Positions 33,469 to 45,360 of a DNA stretch of 64,000 nt are shown piece after piece. The translations under genes were made by a program, and so were the position numbers. The notes beneath the pieces are model-generated. The model worked only from the letters and a program-made list of their open reading frames with translations. It had not been told where the DNA came from and ran no database searches. Positions within the stretch are counted from its first letter, which is position 1. Every line of letters begins with the position of its first letter. The stretch comes from Laccaria trichodermophora (taxonomy: Eukaryota; Basidiomycota; Agaricomycetes; Agaricales; Hydnangiaceae): contig JACTVC010000002.1 in assembly GCA_018417955.1 (NCBI GenBank), positions 4,216,001 to 4,280,000 of the forward strand. Reading direction: 5' to 3'.

Positions 33469-35166
33469 ATGGAAGAGAGCTCGTTTGACACGATTATTCT
33501 CGGGACTGGGCTTACTGAATCTATCGTGGCTGCGTGAGTTTTGAAATATTTTTTATGCGCAGAGGCTGATCCTGGCGTTTCTAGTGCGTTGTCTAAAGCA
33601 GGTTACAAAGTTGCCCAGCTCGATACTAATTCATTCTATGGCGGCAACGAAGCCAGTCTATCTTTTGATGAACTCATACAATGGGCAGATGCAAACTCCT
33701 CCTCGATAGATTCCCCGTTTAGCTCCATTACTTACTCCACCAAGGTGCTCCCCCAATCTCGTCAATATTCGATCTGTCTACGCCCATCCATAATACCATC
33801 CATGGGTCCTCTTATATCATCCTTGGTATCATCGGGTGTATCCAAGTACAGCGGCTTCCGCCTTCTGGATTGTGTCAGTGTTTATCATTCTTCAGGCATT
33901 GTCAAGAATGTCCCTGCAAGCAAAGAGGACGTGTTCAAGAATAACGAGATAACGTTGATTGGAAAACGTCGCCTAATGCGGTTTCTGACGTTTGCTGCTG
34001 GGGATTTTGAGCCCCAGAAAGAGATCCAAGGGCAACATGACAAGCCATTTCTTGAGTTCCTGAAGACAACATTCTCCTTGAGCGATGACATAGCTGGTGT
34101 CATTGCATATGCGCTTGCTTTTTGCGTTTCCGAGGCAGGTAAGTGCCGTTAATCCTGCTCACGCACATTTGAATCAACCGCTGCGACTAGACCCAACACT
34201 CCCTGCACTGCGAAGGCTACACAAGTACCTGCACTCTATAGGGCGGTACGGTGCATCTGCATTTCTTGTTGGGCATTATGGTGGCATTGGAGACATTGCC
34301 CAAGGATTTTGTCGCGCTGCTGCAGTCCACGGAGCAACTTATATCCTTGGCCGAAAAATAGAGTCGATCACCCAATCTGAACCCGGAAATACACCCAACA
34401 GCCGCTATACGGTCCGCTTGGTTGACTTTCCTGAACCTCTCAAATGTAATCTTCTCATTTCCTCGCCCTCGTACGTGCCACCTGAGTTGGCGAGCGACGC
34501 TTTTCACCTTCCATCCACTCAAAGTTCCTTTTCCACCGATGTCATTGCCCGCTGTACAGTTATTATCGACAAGTCCATCTCCTTTGGATCAAGGTCAAAG
34601 GACGACGCCTCTATATCTGACGAGGTCGCAGCTAGGAAGGGTGTTGATACTGGCGTTTTGGTAGTTCCACCGTCATCTGTTGCTGGAGGATCAAGTACAT
34701 GTTCTGCGACAGTTTTTATTACAGGTGAAGGCAGCATGTCGGCACCCAGTGGCAAATGTACGTTCTCTCACTCTCGCACTTTCTAGACTGACTCTTACAA
34801 GGGATTCTATACATTGCCCTGCCCGTACCGTCGTCGTCGGGGTCTTCCGAGTTCATTCTGAAGCCATATCTGGATGCCATTCTTGCGCTTACTACCGAGC
34901 CTGCCGATGCGCCAGCACAACCATTGTTCACCATATTCTACCTGGAGACCTCCTCTGGTACTCGTTCAGAAAGAAGGACTGAGGCTTCATATCTTGTTCC
35001 TCCGTGTCTAAATTACGTTAGCCTTCCTGAACTGTCTGACATGGCAACACTCCATGCAGAAGCAACATTTCGAGAGGCATTAAGAATATTTGGAAGGTCT
35101 GGAGAGTTTTGGCCCCCTGTAGAAGTTGAGGAAGATGAGCAATCAGATGACTGCCAAGAGAAATGA
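33469..35166 (+). CDS. MRS6: Rab escort protein (Rab geranylgeranyltransferase component A)
   Basis: Four exons, the first ending in AA before a 51-nt intron (33534-33584). The N-terminus FDTIILGTGLTESIVAAALS is the dinucleotide-fold signature of the GDI/REP family, continuing KAGYKVAQLDTNSFYGGNEA. Other family blocks are STKVLPQSRQYSICLRPSII, FLKTTFSLSDDIAGVIAYAL, and LHSIGRYGASAFLVGHYGGI followed by GDIAQGFCRAAAVHGATYIL. The protein is long, with extra acidic residues in the middle (SRSKDDASISDEVAARKGVD) as in REP rather than GDI. It presents Rab GTPases to geranylgeranyl transferase II and delivers them to membranes. The C-terminal end (VEVEEDEQSDDCQEK) is acidic. There is no CaaX motif. 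Confidence 0.92.
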
Positions 35167-35256
35167 CGCAAGAGGAAGTAAGAGACTAAATAGTGCCAAA
35201 TAGATATGTATTATAACTTGGCTACGTCAGCATTCGTCATTTTGGTCACATCTCTC

Positions 35257-36713
35257 ATGTCGCCCAAAAGCCAGTCTCGATCTCCGGCACCACAAACTCG
35301 CCAGACTCGGTCAAATTTTGACCTCGAATTAAATCCATTTGAACAATCTTTTTCAGCTACACCGACCTCTTCAAATGTACGCAACTCTTCACCAACTCCT
35401 TCTGACAATGAAGAGCCAAGACAAGATGATAAATCTCGGCAACGGAGTTCTTCTCCATCCTCTCGTCCTGTACTTCCTCCATTAGCTTCTCTAGCTTCAC
35501 CTGCAGACACAACTTATCCATCATGGGCTTATCCTTCCAACCCTGTCAATTCTCTCAGATCAGGTCCTCTATCTCCTGCAATGCTTCCTGGTCCTCAGCC
35601 AGGAAGTGATCAATCCCATATGGCCTTTGATCCCAATGCATTTCGTACAGGTTTGACTCCGAGAACAGGACTCACTCCTCGTACTGGTCTTACCCCTAGT
35701 CTCACCCCTCTCGTGGGTGGTCCTTTTCCCTCCTCTCCAGGCACAGCCGCTTTTCTTGCTATAATGAACAACAGTTCTACCGCCAATCCACAATCAACCA
35801 TTACTCCAAATACACTCAACGCCATCGTCCTAAACTCCTCCGCATCTACTTCTTACAACTCTTCCGCTCTTCATCATCATCAGTCATCCTCTCAGGAGAA
35901 CGCCAATCCCGCCTATCTTGCTTCTGCTTCCAACGCAGCTAATACCGCCGCAAATGGCCTTTTCCTTCTTTCTCAAGCTCACCACGAGCTCACAAAACGA
36001 GAAGAAGCCCAGGCTCGCGCAGGCAACACTGCCTCCACCAATGGTGTTAATGGTTCTGCCAATCAGTCAAATGGCAAGCGGGGAACGAAACGCAAATCAT
36101 ACGACCCTATTTCACCCCCACCCAGCTCAGCCGCTAGAGGGGGTAAACGCACGCGTCCTACCGGACGGGGGAGAAAGGCTAGCCCAATGTCGCCAGATAT
36201 GGATAACGACGACGACGACGATCCTGAAGACGATGATGGTGGGGATCCTGATGATCTTGACGCTGGTAATATCGCTGGTGGAAGGCGATCAAATAAAAAA
36301 CCGGAAACAGAGGAAGAAAAGCGGAGAAACTTTTTGGAACGAAACCGACAAGGTATACTGGTTCACGTCTTCTTCTGCTACAATGCGTCTCATCCATTGC
36401 CGGAATAGCTGCCTTGAAATGTCGCCAGCGCAAAAAAGCATGGCTTCAGCAATTACAAGCCAAAGTCGAATTCTTGTCAAACGAAAACGAGCAGCTCAAA
36501 AATGCACTCGTCTCGTCGAGGGACGAGATCTCCCGCCTCTCTGCCTTGGTGGGTGGAGCTGGTGTGGTGGGATCGGTTCCTTTACCCAGCGCTGTTGGTT
36601 CAGGCATACAGCCTGTCAGCATGAATGTAAGCATTGGCAAAACGGCCAGTTCCGCTGCCGCTGCCGCTGCGTCTGGTGGGAGTGGGCGGGGTACTGCTGG
36701 ATACGGTTATTGA
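35257..36713 (+). CDS. ATF/CREB-family bZIP transcription factor (Atf1-like)
   Basis: Two exons split by an intron at about 36352-36407 that begins GTATAC. The protein has a Ser/Pro-rich N-terminal half with an Aft1-type osmotic/stress domain (RSNFDLELNPFEQSFS; MAFDPNAFRTGLTP; SPGTAAFLAIMNNSS). A basic and acidic linker follows (GKRTRPTGRGRKASPMSPDM then an Asp run). The bZIP is EEEKRRNFLERNRQ-AALKCRQRKKAWLQQLQ, zipper AKVEFLSNENEQLKNALVSS. The ERNRxAAxKCRxRKK core is that of Atf1/ATF2, which bind TGACGTCA. In fission yeast Atf1 is phosphorylated by the stress MAP kinase Sty1, and the SP/TP sites here fit that. Upstream Met at 35206 is in frame, but 35257 begins the conserved sequence. The first half carries three RTGLTP repeats. 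Confidence 0.92.
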
Positions 36714-37134
36714 CCGCACGTCCGTCTTACAGGATTTCTGGGACGCTGATGGTTTCTTTTTAAAATCTACCGGAACGACCGCAAAATACCGTTCACACCA
36801 CCATGCTGCGAGCTATGCACGATCGCCCGTCGCTTGACGTCCAGGCTGAGCTTGGTCAACGCGGTGATGACTTTTACTAACACTCTCTTAGCACACAGAA
36901 CAGTATAGTGCTTTCTTGTTTATCTCTAGTTGAAATATGTATAAAAGCAAGCCATTCTGTACATTACGCCTAGCGAAGCTTTGTGTAACCTAGCCAAGGA
37001 TTAAATGACATAGTAAAAAAACAAGTTTGAAGCACTCGGCGCTTGTAGGAAAAGCACAACGGAGTTTGCCGGGTGCCTCCACCTCACACTCATCCTTGAC
37101 TTCTTGTTCACCAATCTCAACACTCTACAAGGTC
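36714..37134. other. Intergenic region between Atf1-like gene and ATP7
   Basis: About 420 bp with the 3' flank of the bZIP gene and the ATP7 promoter. I see no gene, repeat or clear TATA box. Confidence 0.5.
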
Positions 37135-37935
37135 ATGGCTCAAAAAGCAGCAGCCGTCGCGGTCGCAAGTCTTCTATATATGAAGTGATCTTTATGTTGT
37201 CTGATTCCTCTTTTCAAGGACTTCTCTCGGATTTACACCTCCCTTGGGCTCGGAAAGGGTGCGTTCACTCTCGTCTTTCCATCTGGCGACTTTTTCATTT
37301 CGTTGTAGAAACCATTGCTTCATTACAGGCATTCCGTAAACGTCACCTCGAGGCGCAGCGAATCTCCAACGCCGTTTCTACCCAGCCCACCACCGTCGAC
37401 TTTGCCCACTACCGTTCTGTGTTGAAGAATAAGGCCATTGTAGATGAGGCGGAAAAGCTGTTGAACGATTTCAAGCCCACCACATATGATGTGAGCGCGC
37501 ACATCAAGGCTATCGAGACGTTTGAGGTCAAGGCTGTTCGTTGTTCCCGTTTCCTCTCCCTGGACCTGTGGTTTGTTGAATGCGTGGTTGTTGGTTTTTT
37601 AGATCGCCAAGGCACATGAGACGGAGGAGAAAATTGATATTGAGCTCAAGCAGCTTCATGAAACTCTTGCCAATATCGAGAACGCGCGTCCGTTTGAGCA
37701 GCTCACGGTTAGTCGTAGATTATGTTTCCCCCTTTGACCGCATCCTGACTATTTGTTGTTTGCTAGACTGAGGATGTTGCCAAGGCCCACCCACGTATCG
37801 TTGAAGTCGTAGAGACGATGCTCAAGAAGGGTAAATGGACAGTGCCAGGTATGTCGTGTCGCGGCTTCTCATATTTCCACGACTCACATTTGCTCAGGGT
37901 ACAAGGAGAAGTTTGGCGACCTGAACGTCATGTAA
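37135..37935 (+). CDS. ATP7: Mitochondrial ATP synthase subunit d
   Basis: Six short exons give about 173 residues, the usual size. Exon 1 is MAQKAAAVA. Exon 2 (from 37219) is DFSRIYTSLGLGK, continuing ETIASLQAFRKRHLEAQRIS, DFAHYRSVLKNKAIVDEAEK, then LLNDFKPTTYDVSAHIKAIE, EEKIDIELKQLHETLANIEN and ARPFEQLTTEDVAKAHPRIV, ending KWTVPGYKEKFGDLNVM. This is the peripheral-stalk subunit of F1Fo ATP synthase on the matrix side. Exon 1's donor (GTCGCA) is weak and could lie one codon upstream, at GTCGCG, which would remove one alanine. The other joins are clear. Confidence 0.93.
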
Positions 37936-38795
37936 TTTCGTTACCAGCCCATAGAAATTTCGCTTTACATCGCTGCATATACATGCCATTTGGATAGCAT
38001 GCTTGTCCTGCAACCCTTCCTTTATGGTATTCCGACCATATGCGCTAGTTTTTGCCATATCTTCCGTGGCTAATCTTTTAGTTGGCGTCTTGCATGTCCC
38101 TCGACCTTTTCAAAATCACATCATGCACCTCCAGACAAAATCTGCCTGGATGCACAAGAAATATGACAAAACGCAAATAGCTCACCTAGAAAGGTTGAAA
38201 ACCCTTCAGGGAGGCTCTAAATGGAATAGAAGACCTGAAGACGGCTGTATTGCCTCAATCAAGAAGCCATTCACGCTATCGCCACGTTAAAAGCAGTACC
38301 ACTCAAATCGATGTCAAGGTGAGCTAAATTTACAATCCGCGAGTAGGAAAATCCATAGCTCAGGAACGGATAATACCCGGGTGTATGTATCCATGACATT
38401 GAGCCCTGAAGGAACTTGATTGATCCTCGATAATGAGCTTCACTGACCTGCAGCTTGCCTCGTAAGTGCCCAACGACATGTCATGGTCGACTCCACAGCC
38501 TGACCCAAAAATTGCACACTGGAGTAAGAATGCAGCGTCCTAGTGCTGGCTGGCTCGTTATTGCCCACGTCGTCGTGAACGTGGTAATCAGTCCATACGA
38601 TATTCCTCTCTCGTTCACCTATCGAACAACCTCAGATATAATATGGGTATGTGCCGAGAATGGAAATGGAACGCCGAGGGACGCTATGATTGTGAGCGAT
38701 TGCCAAGAGCTATGTCACGAGTAACAAAGAGCAGTTCTCTCACCTTGGTACATGATATAAGGATTACCTGAACTCTACCTCAACAATCCCTCCCC
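37936..38795. other. 860-bp gap without a supported gene
   Basis: Small plus-strand frames at 38003-38290 and 38455-38724 look random: no conserved motifs, no splice continuity and no minus-strand alternative. The stretch must contain the promoter of the hexokinase gene. I see no tRNA-like B box or repeat. Confidence 0.45.
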
Positions 38796-40872
38796 ATGGC
38801 CCCCATATCCATTCCCCAAGATTCCAACGCTCAGAGCGTTGTTGACCAGATTGAACGCCAGTTTACTCTGTCTCCCGAAACGCTTATTGACCTTACCAAG
38901 GCCTTCCTCAATGAGTTCGAACTCGGACTAGGCAGCTATGGTCGCCCGATGGCAATGATGTATGCCCCTCCTCTCCCTTCTTTCGCGATCGCTGATCGCG
39001 CGTTAGTCCGACGTTCGTCACTGGCGTTCCCGATGGCACAGAAACCGGGTAAGTGCGCCGATCCCGTTATCATCCTCATAATAATTAATCGCATTTTTCT
39101 AGCACTTTCCTGGCACTTGACCTTGGAGGTACCAACATGTGCGTTGGCTGTAGAATATGTATCGAATGTTCGATGACGAACGGCTGGATGTCGTCGTGTC
39201 AGGCGCGTCTGCGAAGTCGTTCTAAACGGCGACAAGACTTTCAACCTGATCCAACAAAAGTTCAAAGTTAGCGAAGCACTCAAGTCTGGGGAAGCAACAG
39301 CCTTGTTCGGTGGGAATGCTACTTATCTCATGAATAGTTTCCAAACACTAACCTTGCTCTAGATTATCTCGCTGATTCCGTACATACCTTTTTGATCACT
39401 CACGCGACTACAAAGTACGCGTCCCCTCAAAGTGTCGATGGTGGCGCAGCCCCTACCGGCGACATCGTCCATCTAGGGTTGACCTTTTCATTCCCTGTTG
39501 AGCAGACTGCCCTCGGTGCTGGCAAGATCCTCACGTGGACCAAGGGATTCTCTGCGACTGGCGCTGTTGGAAATGACGTTGTCAAGCTTTTGCAAGACGC
39601 TTTTGACAGAAAGAGTATGCACGTTAAATGCGTCGCCCTTGTAAACGATGTAAGCCATCGGTGACGTTTGGGAGGATGCCATTGACATGCATTTTGAAGA
39701 CTGTAGGAACTCTTCTGTCTCGTTCGTACATTGCAGGTGGCTCTATCGTTGGTGCTATTTTTGGCACCGGTACAAATGGTGCATACATCGAAGAAGTTGG
39801 CAAGTACTTCTGCGTTACGCAGAGATGATTTTACTTAAAAGTTTTGCAGCAAAAATACGAAAATTGGCCAACACGCCTATTGCTGAGAAGGGTGGATATA
39901 TGGTCGTGAACACCGAATGGGGCGCGTTTAACAATTCGGCAAGTTTCCAAAAACACTTCTTGTTTTGATCTCAGCAAAATTACCATCTCTTCAGCGCTCT
40001 CATCTTCCTTTTACATCTTTCGATAATGCTGTGGATAGACTCAGCATCAATCCCGGCTTCCAAGCATTCGAGAAGTTCATCTCCGGAATGTATCTTGGTG
40101 AGATCGCGCGGCAAGTCCTTGGATCCTTGGTCGACGCTGTGCCACCAATTCTCTTTGGCGGCAAAGGAACACCTGTTCTTAACGCACATTATGGCCTTGA
40201 TACCAGCTTTATGAGTAACATTGAGACGGCGTGGGACGACAACGACCACCACACAATTCCTTCTTTAGATGCCTTTGACCAAGAACAACTGCACCCCCAT
40301 GTTGAGGCCAAGCTAGACCGTATCCGACAGGTGATTGTCGAAGATCTGGCCTTTCAGAGCGAGCAAGTGACGCTAAAAGACGCCGCAGTAAGTGGTGCCT
40401 TTATCGTTTGCGTCTTCGTCTCGATGGGGCTATGTAGATTGTCCGTACGATCTGCTATATCGTGGCTCGACGCGCCGCAACACTCAGCGGAGTGGCACTT
40501 GCTACTGTTCTGGTACAGACGGATTACGCCAGTCTTCCTGGCCAGGCTAAATCTCTCAAGAACGAGAAAGAGACGATCAATGTCGGCGTGGACGGGAGGT
40601 AAGCACGATGTCCCTAGCTCTTTCAACAATAATTGAGCTCGTTCTCCACCAGCTTGATTGAAAAGTACCCCGAGTTTGAAAAGGATCTTCGACAGTCACT
40701 GCGAGTGGTTGTCGGAGAAGATGTCGAGAAGAGGGTTGACATTGGACTGGCAAAGGATGGGAGTGGAGTGGGTGGTAAGACTCTACGAATCAAGTATACG
40801 ACTGGCAGCGATCTGATCATTATCTACGCAGCTGCTCTCTGCGCCCTCCAAGCCTTGAAGCAGATCCATTAG
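38796..40872 (+). CDS. Hexokinase
   Basis: About thirteen exons. The N-terminus has the regulatory helix QSVVDQIERQFTLSPETLID. The phosphate-1 loop is assembled over two introns as FLALDLGGTN-MRVCEVVLNG. The substrate domain reads LGLTFSFPVEQTALGAGKIL then TWTKGFSATGAVGNDVVKLL. The catalytic Asp is in CVALVND before TVGTLLSRSY. Further blocks are SIVGAIFGTGTNGAYIEEV, MVVNTEWGAFNNS, NPGFQAFEKFISGMYLGEIA and TICYIVARRAATLSGVALAT, ending LCALQALKQIH. All ATP and glucose contact motifs are present, so it should be active in phosphorylating hexoses in the cytosol. The LTFSFPVEQ pattern fits hexokinase rather than glucokinase, but I did not align it. A hexokinase of this type may also signal glucose repression. 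Confidence 0.94.
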
Positions 40873-41031
40873 CAGTCCGGGTTTTAAGTTTTGGGAAAGT
40901 GAAGTAATTATAGAAGTGTACAGGAGCAATGTATCGATACCTGTACTGATTTTATATCATCCAAATGCCGATATTTTCTGGATGATTCACCTACAGACAC
41001 CGAGGCTGATTCCTCTCTCTCCAAAATGGTA

Positions 41032-42198
41032 TTATATAGTAGACGCGGTGTGATTTCCGCAGACAGCTTGGAACGACATGCTTACTTTCTGCCAGTCAAG
41101 CACCTTCCAGAACTGCCTCAACCATTCCTCCCTGCCCCATACTCCGTAACCAGCGCTTAACCATGCATGTTCATGGACGGAGACACAGAAAAGCGGATAG
41201 AGGACTTGTCCTACGTTCAACATAGATGCCGTGCTTGTTGGCTTCAAACTGCTATAAAGTGACGCCGGTGTCGTGTTCAGACCTAACCTAGAAGAAGCGC
41301 TTGTATGTAAAAAGCGAGGGCGGAGGGGGTCTGGGTTAGAAGGGGTGTTTGTGCCAGAGATGCCCGACGTAGGCGACGAAGGGGAAACTCCGGGGGGTGA
41401 GGGATGCGGTGTTGGCGATTGTGCCCGCAACCAAGCAGGGTTTTGGGGTTTTGGCGCGTTGGGTGGAGATACGACTGGATCCGAATATTTCTGTCCAAGG
41501 ACGAGGCCGTCCTTACCCATATAGGTTCGTGACCTGACGAGCAGAGTGCCTGGCCCAAGAGTTGGAAGTACTCCTGTGGCGCCATTGCTGTCGCATACGA
41601 ACCAGACGAAACCGTTCGTGAAGAGCGAAAGAGCTGCACTGGAGAATGTGGACTTTAGTTGCTTGAGATCTCCATGAGACCTTCTGATATGGTTGAGAAG
41701 TTCGATTGAAATTTTGTCTTCATGGTCGGAGTCTGGTGATGGGGGTGGTTTCTACGATAAAAGTTGGCGTTAATTTTACTGAATGAGCTGGAAAGCATAC
41801 GAGATGGTCAAGGAAGAAGCTATTGTTGAGAGCGAGACTTGCGTAGTTGAATGCCAATGTTCTTTCTCGAAGCGTAGACGTGTTTATCACGGTCTGTGCA
41901 ACGGACATGTTCTCTTCCGCCGTGTCTGTGTGTTGTTGAACCGATGAGAAGTTGGAACTGGTGGTAATAGCAGCCACGGACCTTTAACCTCTTCATTTAA
42001 ACGGTCCAAAAGACCTTGTTGGTACTCGACAACCGTTTTCAACGCTAGTGGTGGAAGGAATTTCCCAAGACCCTTCTGGATTGGGTACTGCAGAGGCGGA
42101 ACCTTATGGACATTTCGTGTTCGTGACTTCACGCCGTCTAGAACAAAACAAGAGCGCCTGATGTTTGAGGGAATTAAGCGCAGGTTGAGGTTGGACAT
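41032..42198 (-). CDS. Superoxide-dismutase-like mitochondrial ribosomal protein (mS42/mS43 type)
   Basis: Four exons. The N-terminal part RNVHKVPPLQYPIQKGLGKF then LPPLALKTVVEYQQGLLDRL and the middle ENMSVAQTVINTSTLRERTL then AFNYASLALNNSFFLDHL follow the Fe/Mn superoxide dismutase fold. The C-terminal part has FCVSVHEHAWLSAGYGVWGR then EEWLRQFWKVLDWQ. The metal ligands of true enzymes are changed: the DVWEH motif reads SVHEH, and the helix-2 His residues are missing. This is the state of fungal Rsm26 and Mrp1, structural proteins of the mitochondrial small subunit. A disordered Ser/Pro insert (SPTPHPSPPGVSPSSPTSGI) sits before the last SOD segment. It diverges from OST2 with 138 bp between starts. 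Confidence 0.85.
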
Positions 42199-42336
42199 TA
42201 TAACAGGCAGTCCAACAGCTGGTCACCGATTTACCAACTTTTTTTTCGGCATCTGTAGCTAAGTTTGGCGTTGTGTGGCAAAGGCTTTCAGCTTTGGTCA
42301 ATTGAACGACAGCCACGTCGCGCAATTTGAAAGTAC

Positions 42337-42808
42337 ATGGCTCCAAAACCAACATCAACGCCGCCAGCGACGGCGACAAACCCTCTTCAGACCCTTTGGA
42401 AGGCGTACAATGATAACACTGCAAACCGACTCAAGTTCATCGATTCCTTCTTGTTCTTCTTGATGCTCTCTGGAATTATCCAATTCGCCTACTGTATTCT
42501 GGTATCCAATTACCCATACAATGCCTTTCTATCAGGGTATGTTGTTGCACGCAACCTGTCCTTCACAATTCGCTCACAGACTCTTTAGTTTCTCAAGTAC
42601 CGTTGGTCAATTCGTATTGGTAGCCTCGTTACGTTCACAAGTCAACCCAGAAAACAAGGACGAGTTCAAAGAAGTATCACCAGAACGGTATGTGTATTAT
42701 GGTTATGTGTATGTGCGCCAATGTGACGAGTACCCACGCAGTGCGTTTGCGGACTTTGCAATAGGTTCCATCGTCTTGCATTTCTTTGTGTACAACTTCC
42801 TCGGATAA
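42337..42808 (+). CDS. OST2: Oligosaccharyltransferase subunit DAD1/Ost2
   Basis: Three exons. The protein reads LWKAYNDNTANRLKFIDSFL, FFLMLSGIIQFAYCILVSNY, PYNAFLSG-FSSTVGQFVLVA, SLRSQVNPENKDEFKEVSPE, then R-AFADFAIGSIVLHFFVYNFLG and a stop. The NPYNAFLSGF-type motif and the C-terminal FADFxxGSxxLHxxVxNFxG are diagnostic for DAD1. It has three hydrophobic segments in the ER membrane and is a core subunit of the N-glycosylation complex. Introns begin GTATGT in both cases. The first 15 residues are Pro/Thr rich. Confidence 0.95.
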
Positions 42809-42835
42809 TGAGAATAAAAAACCGTTGCGTATATG

Positions 42836-43305
42836 TTAACGCTTTCTCTCGAAAGAAGACGAGCGCTGCAGAGTTTGGATGACGTGGGGCGTAAGACAAT
42901 AGGATGTCAACACTTACACCGAATATCACAACGGCAAAGTCGAATACATATTCACCTAGAACAGCGTAAACTTGGAGATGAATAGCGGCAGGCAGTGGAC
43001 TAACCAAACTCTAGATATGAGCGCAAAAGCTCTGCAGTAAATGTTAAGAACTGTGAGAGAGATGAGGGATAGTCACGCACGGCGAACGTCTTTGTTGGGT
43101 ACTTGCGATAGGGCGGGACTATGTTGAGAATGAGAAGAGGGTCAGCACAACTGCCGAGGGACAAACGTGAGACCAGTTGTCCGCTTTACGCCGGCGAGAA
43201 AAGCGCTGATAAGAATAGCATCAAAACCAAGGTGTACTGTATGGAACAAAAGTTGAGATTGCGTTGAATACCTGGTATAGACGACTGACCAAGTTTACCC
43301 AGCAT
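42836..43305 (-). CDS. DUF1748 fungal small protein
   Basis: About six tiny exons give a protein of about 75 residues: MLGKL, VHLGFDAILISAFLAGVKRT, TGLTPALSQVPNKDVR, a short exon ending SYLEFG, EYVFDFAVVIFG and RSSSFERKR. The order MLGKLxHxxxDAxLxSxxLAGVKRxTGL plus the ERKR end is that of the DUF1748 family, conserved in fungi and of unknown role. Yeast has a member reported in mitochondria, and that localisation is recalled, not shown here. The exon before EYVFD uses an acceptor at a CTAG, giving a normal 49-nt intron. A nearer acceptor would give 34 nt and an aberrant peptide. It converges closely with OST2 (27 bp between stop codons) and diverges from GPC1 by 111 bp. Confidence 0.85.
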
Positions 43306-43416
43306 GAGAGTTGATATCAATAGCTATTATTAGTTACACGTGTGTGACTCTGCTGTGACTCTCTCAGAGTTTCTGGCCACCGCTTGGCCACCTGTTGCAA
43401 TCTTCTCTCAACAACA

Positions 43417-45217
43417 ATGGGTTCAAGGCCACCGTCGCCACCGCTCGGCCCCAAGGGTTATTTCTCCGCACCTTTTGAACGCTTTGTTCGCGACGACGCT
43501 ATAGGTCAGGGACCAGGCGCCTTCACTTTGCTCGGTACTATTCCCTCCACCTTTGCCCAATAATGTGGCATTCAACTCTCGTCTTCGCAGACACCTTTGA
43601 AACCTACTTTGACTCTCGTGTTGATCTGTTACAGCGCAAGCTACAGAAGCACAGTGATCGTCTCAAGATGAAGGCAGAGGAGACCTTCAAGATCAAGGAG
43701 CTTTCCGGTGACGCGCTGGCAGAGAATCTCGAGCGCGAAATCAAGAATCTCAAGCTCAAGGTTCGTTTCGTGTTGCTTCTAATTTGACCCGTTCTGATGC
43801 ATCGCGTCTGGCATAGGTCTCGACGCGTATGGCCACATTATCAGCTTCATGGCAGTCTGCAAAGGTGGTTAGGACACGCGAGAAAGTGTCCTTTTTCTTC
43901 GGCGTGATGAGCTTATTTCTCTCTGCCCTTCTGTTTGGGATTGCTCCGCAGTACGTGCCACTTGTATTTCTGCCTCTATCTCATCTCAATATCATTCATG
44001 CCAGATGGGTTCACGTCGCTTACTCTGTCCAAGGCCTCTATCTTCTTCCCCTGCGCGCTTATCGGTACAAGAAACGTGCCTGGCACTACTTTCTGTTTGA
44101 TTTATGCTACTACGTGACCATCCTCAACTTTCTCTATATCTGGCTTTTCCCCTCAAGCCCCGCTCTCTTCGTCGCCTGTTATTGCCTTTCCCACGGAGCT
44201 CTTGCTAGTGCCGTAATAACATGGCGAAATAGTCTCGTTTTCCACGACCAAGACAAAGTCACATCCTTGTTCATCCACATCTATCCACCGTTCACCTTCA
44301 CCGTTATAAGGTTCGTTTCGAACATCTGTTTGCTTGAATCCTCACATCTGACCACTCACTATCCCAGACACTTCTATCCCAATGCTGAGGCGAGGTTCCC
44401 AGCTTTGCGTGAACTCGAATATTTGCACCCCCTCAGAGCCCTGCTTCTCAGTGCTGGTATTTGTGAGTTTTGGCTTTGACAGCAAAAGTTCAGTTCTCAT
44501 TCCCCAATTAGATGTCGTTTGGCAGTTCTTATATTGGAAGGTGCACATCAATATTTCATTCTTGTCTTGTATGTTAGCTGAGAGGTCATGATCTAGTTCG
44601 TCCTGGTGGATCGACGCGCAAAGATCCAGTCAGGGCAACGCACAACATCTTTTTCTTGGCTACTCAATGACAAGCACGGAATGATTGGTCGATCGTTAGC
44701 ATCAATACCTCCGGCGTACCGCGAATTGACATTCATGGGAGGACAATTGAGTCAGTGCTTATACTTTGCAGGTTGAAACACTCGAACTGACTTTTCCCTT
44801 CAGTATACGCCATACTCACAGAACTGCCCGCAATTTTCGTTTTCTACCGAAGCTCTTTTTGGAGTGCTGCATTCCTAATTTTCATCTTCGCCGTCAGTGT
44901 TTGGAACGGCGGAGGGTTTTACATCGAAGTCTTTGGGCGAAAGTGAGTACTTGGTTGTACTGGCAATCAACTCGTCTCTTACCAAATCTTCAAGGTTTGA
45001 ACGTGAATTGGAGGCTTTGCGGAGGGAGCTCGCGGAGAGCACCGCGCGATCCTCGGGCTCGTCGACTCCCACTACAATTAGTAGCGGACCAAGCGAAACA
45101 GATCTCACTGCCATGGTTTCTGCATCAAAGCAACCTGGCCCTGCGAGCGACATCTCAGAAGACAGCCCTACAAGTTTAGACCCCACTCTGAATCTGGATT
45201 GCAAGAAAGATTCTTGA
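43417..45217 (+). CDS. GPC1: Glycerophosphocholine acyltransferase (DUF2838 membrane protein)
   Basis: Seven or eight exons. The N-terminus is a cytosolic leader with FERFVRDDAIGQGPGAF and a coiled helix DTFETYFDSRVDLLQRKLQK. Several membrane spans follow: KVSFFFGVMSLFLSALLFG, RWVHVAYSVQGLYLLPLRAY, WHYFLFDLCYYVTILNFLYI, and ALFVACYCLSHGALASAVIT. The family signature SLVFHDQDKVTSLFIHIYPP and YVVWQFLYWK are present. The C-terminal tail ERELEALRRELAESTARSSG is cytosolic. This is the DUF2838/Gpc1 family, which reacylates glycerophosphocholine with acyl-CoA in the ER to make lysophosphatidylcholine. No conserved residues of the signature are missing. It converges with TAD1. Confidence 0.93.
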
Positions 45218-45360
45218 CTGCATGCTATCAGCAACTGATTATATTATTGACGACCTTGTACGACCAGCCGCATACATCTTTACGTTTAATATGTCGTTTT
45301 TATTGACTTCCTTCTCGATCTTTGACGCCGACCGTGGATTATAATGATTTTGTATTGATT

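Noticed and set aside
38003..38290. 95-residue plus-strand frame between ATP7 and hexokinase
   Set aside because: No recognisable domain, no join to neighbouring exons, and composition typical of chance frames.
42940..43020. 34-nt intron in the DUF1748 gene
   Set aside because: A later CTAG acceptor gives a normal 49-nt intron and the expected LEFG-EYVFD sequence.
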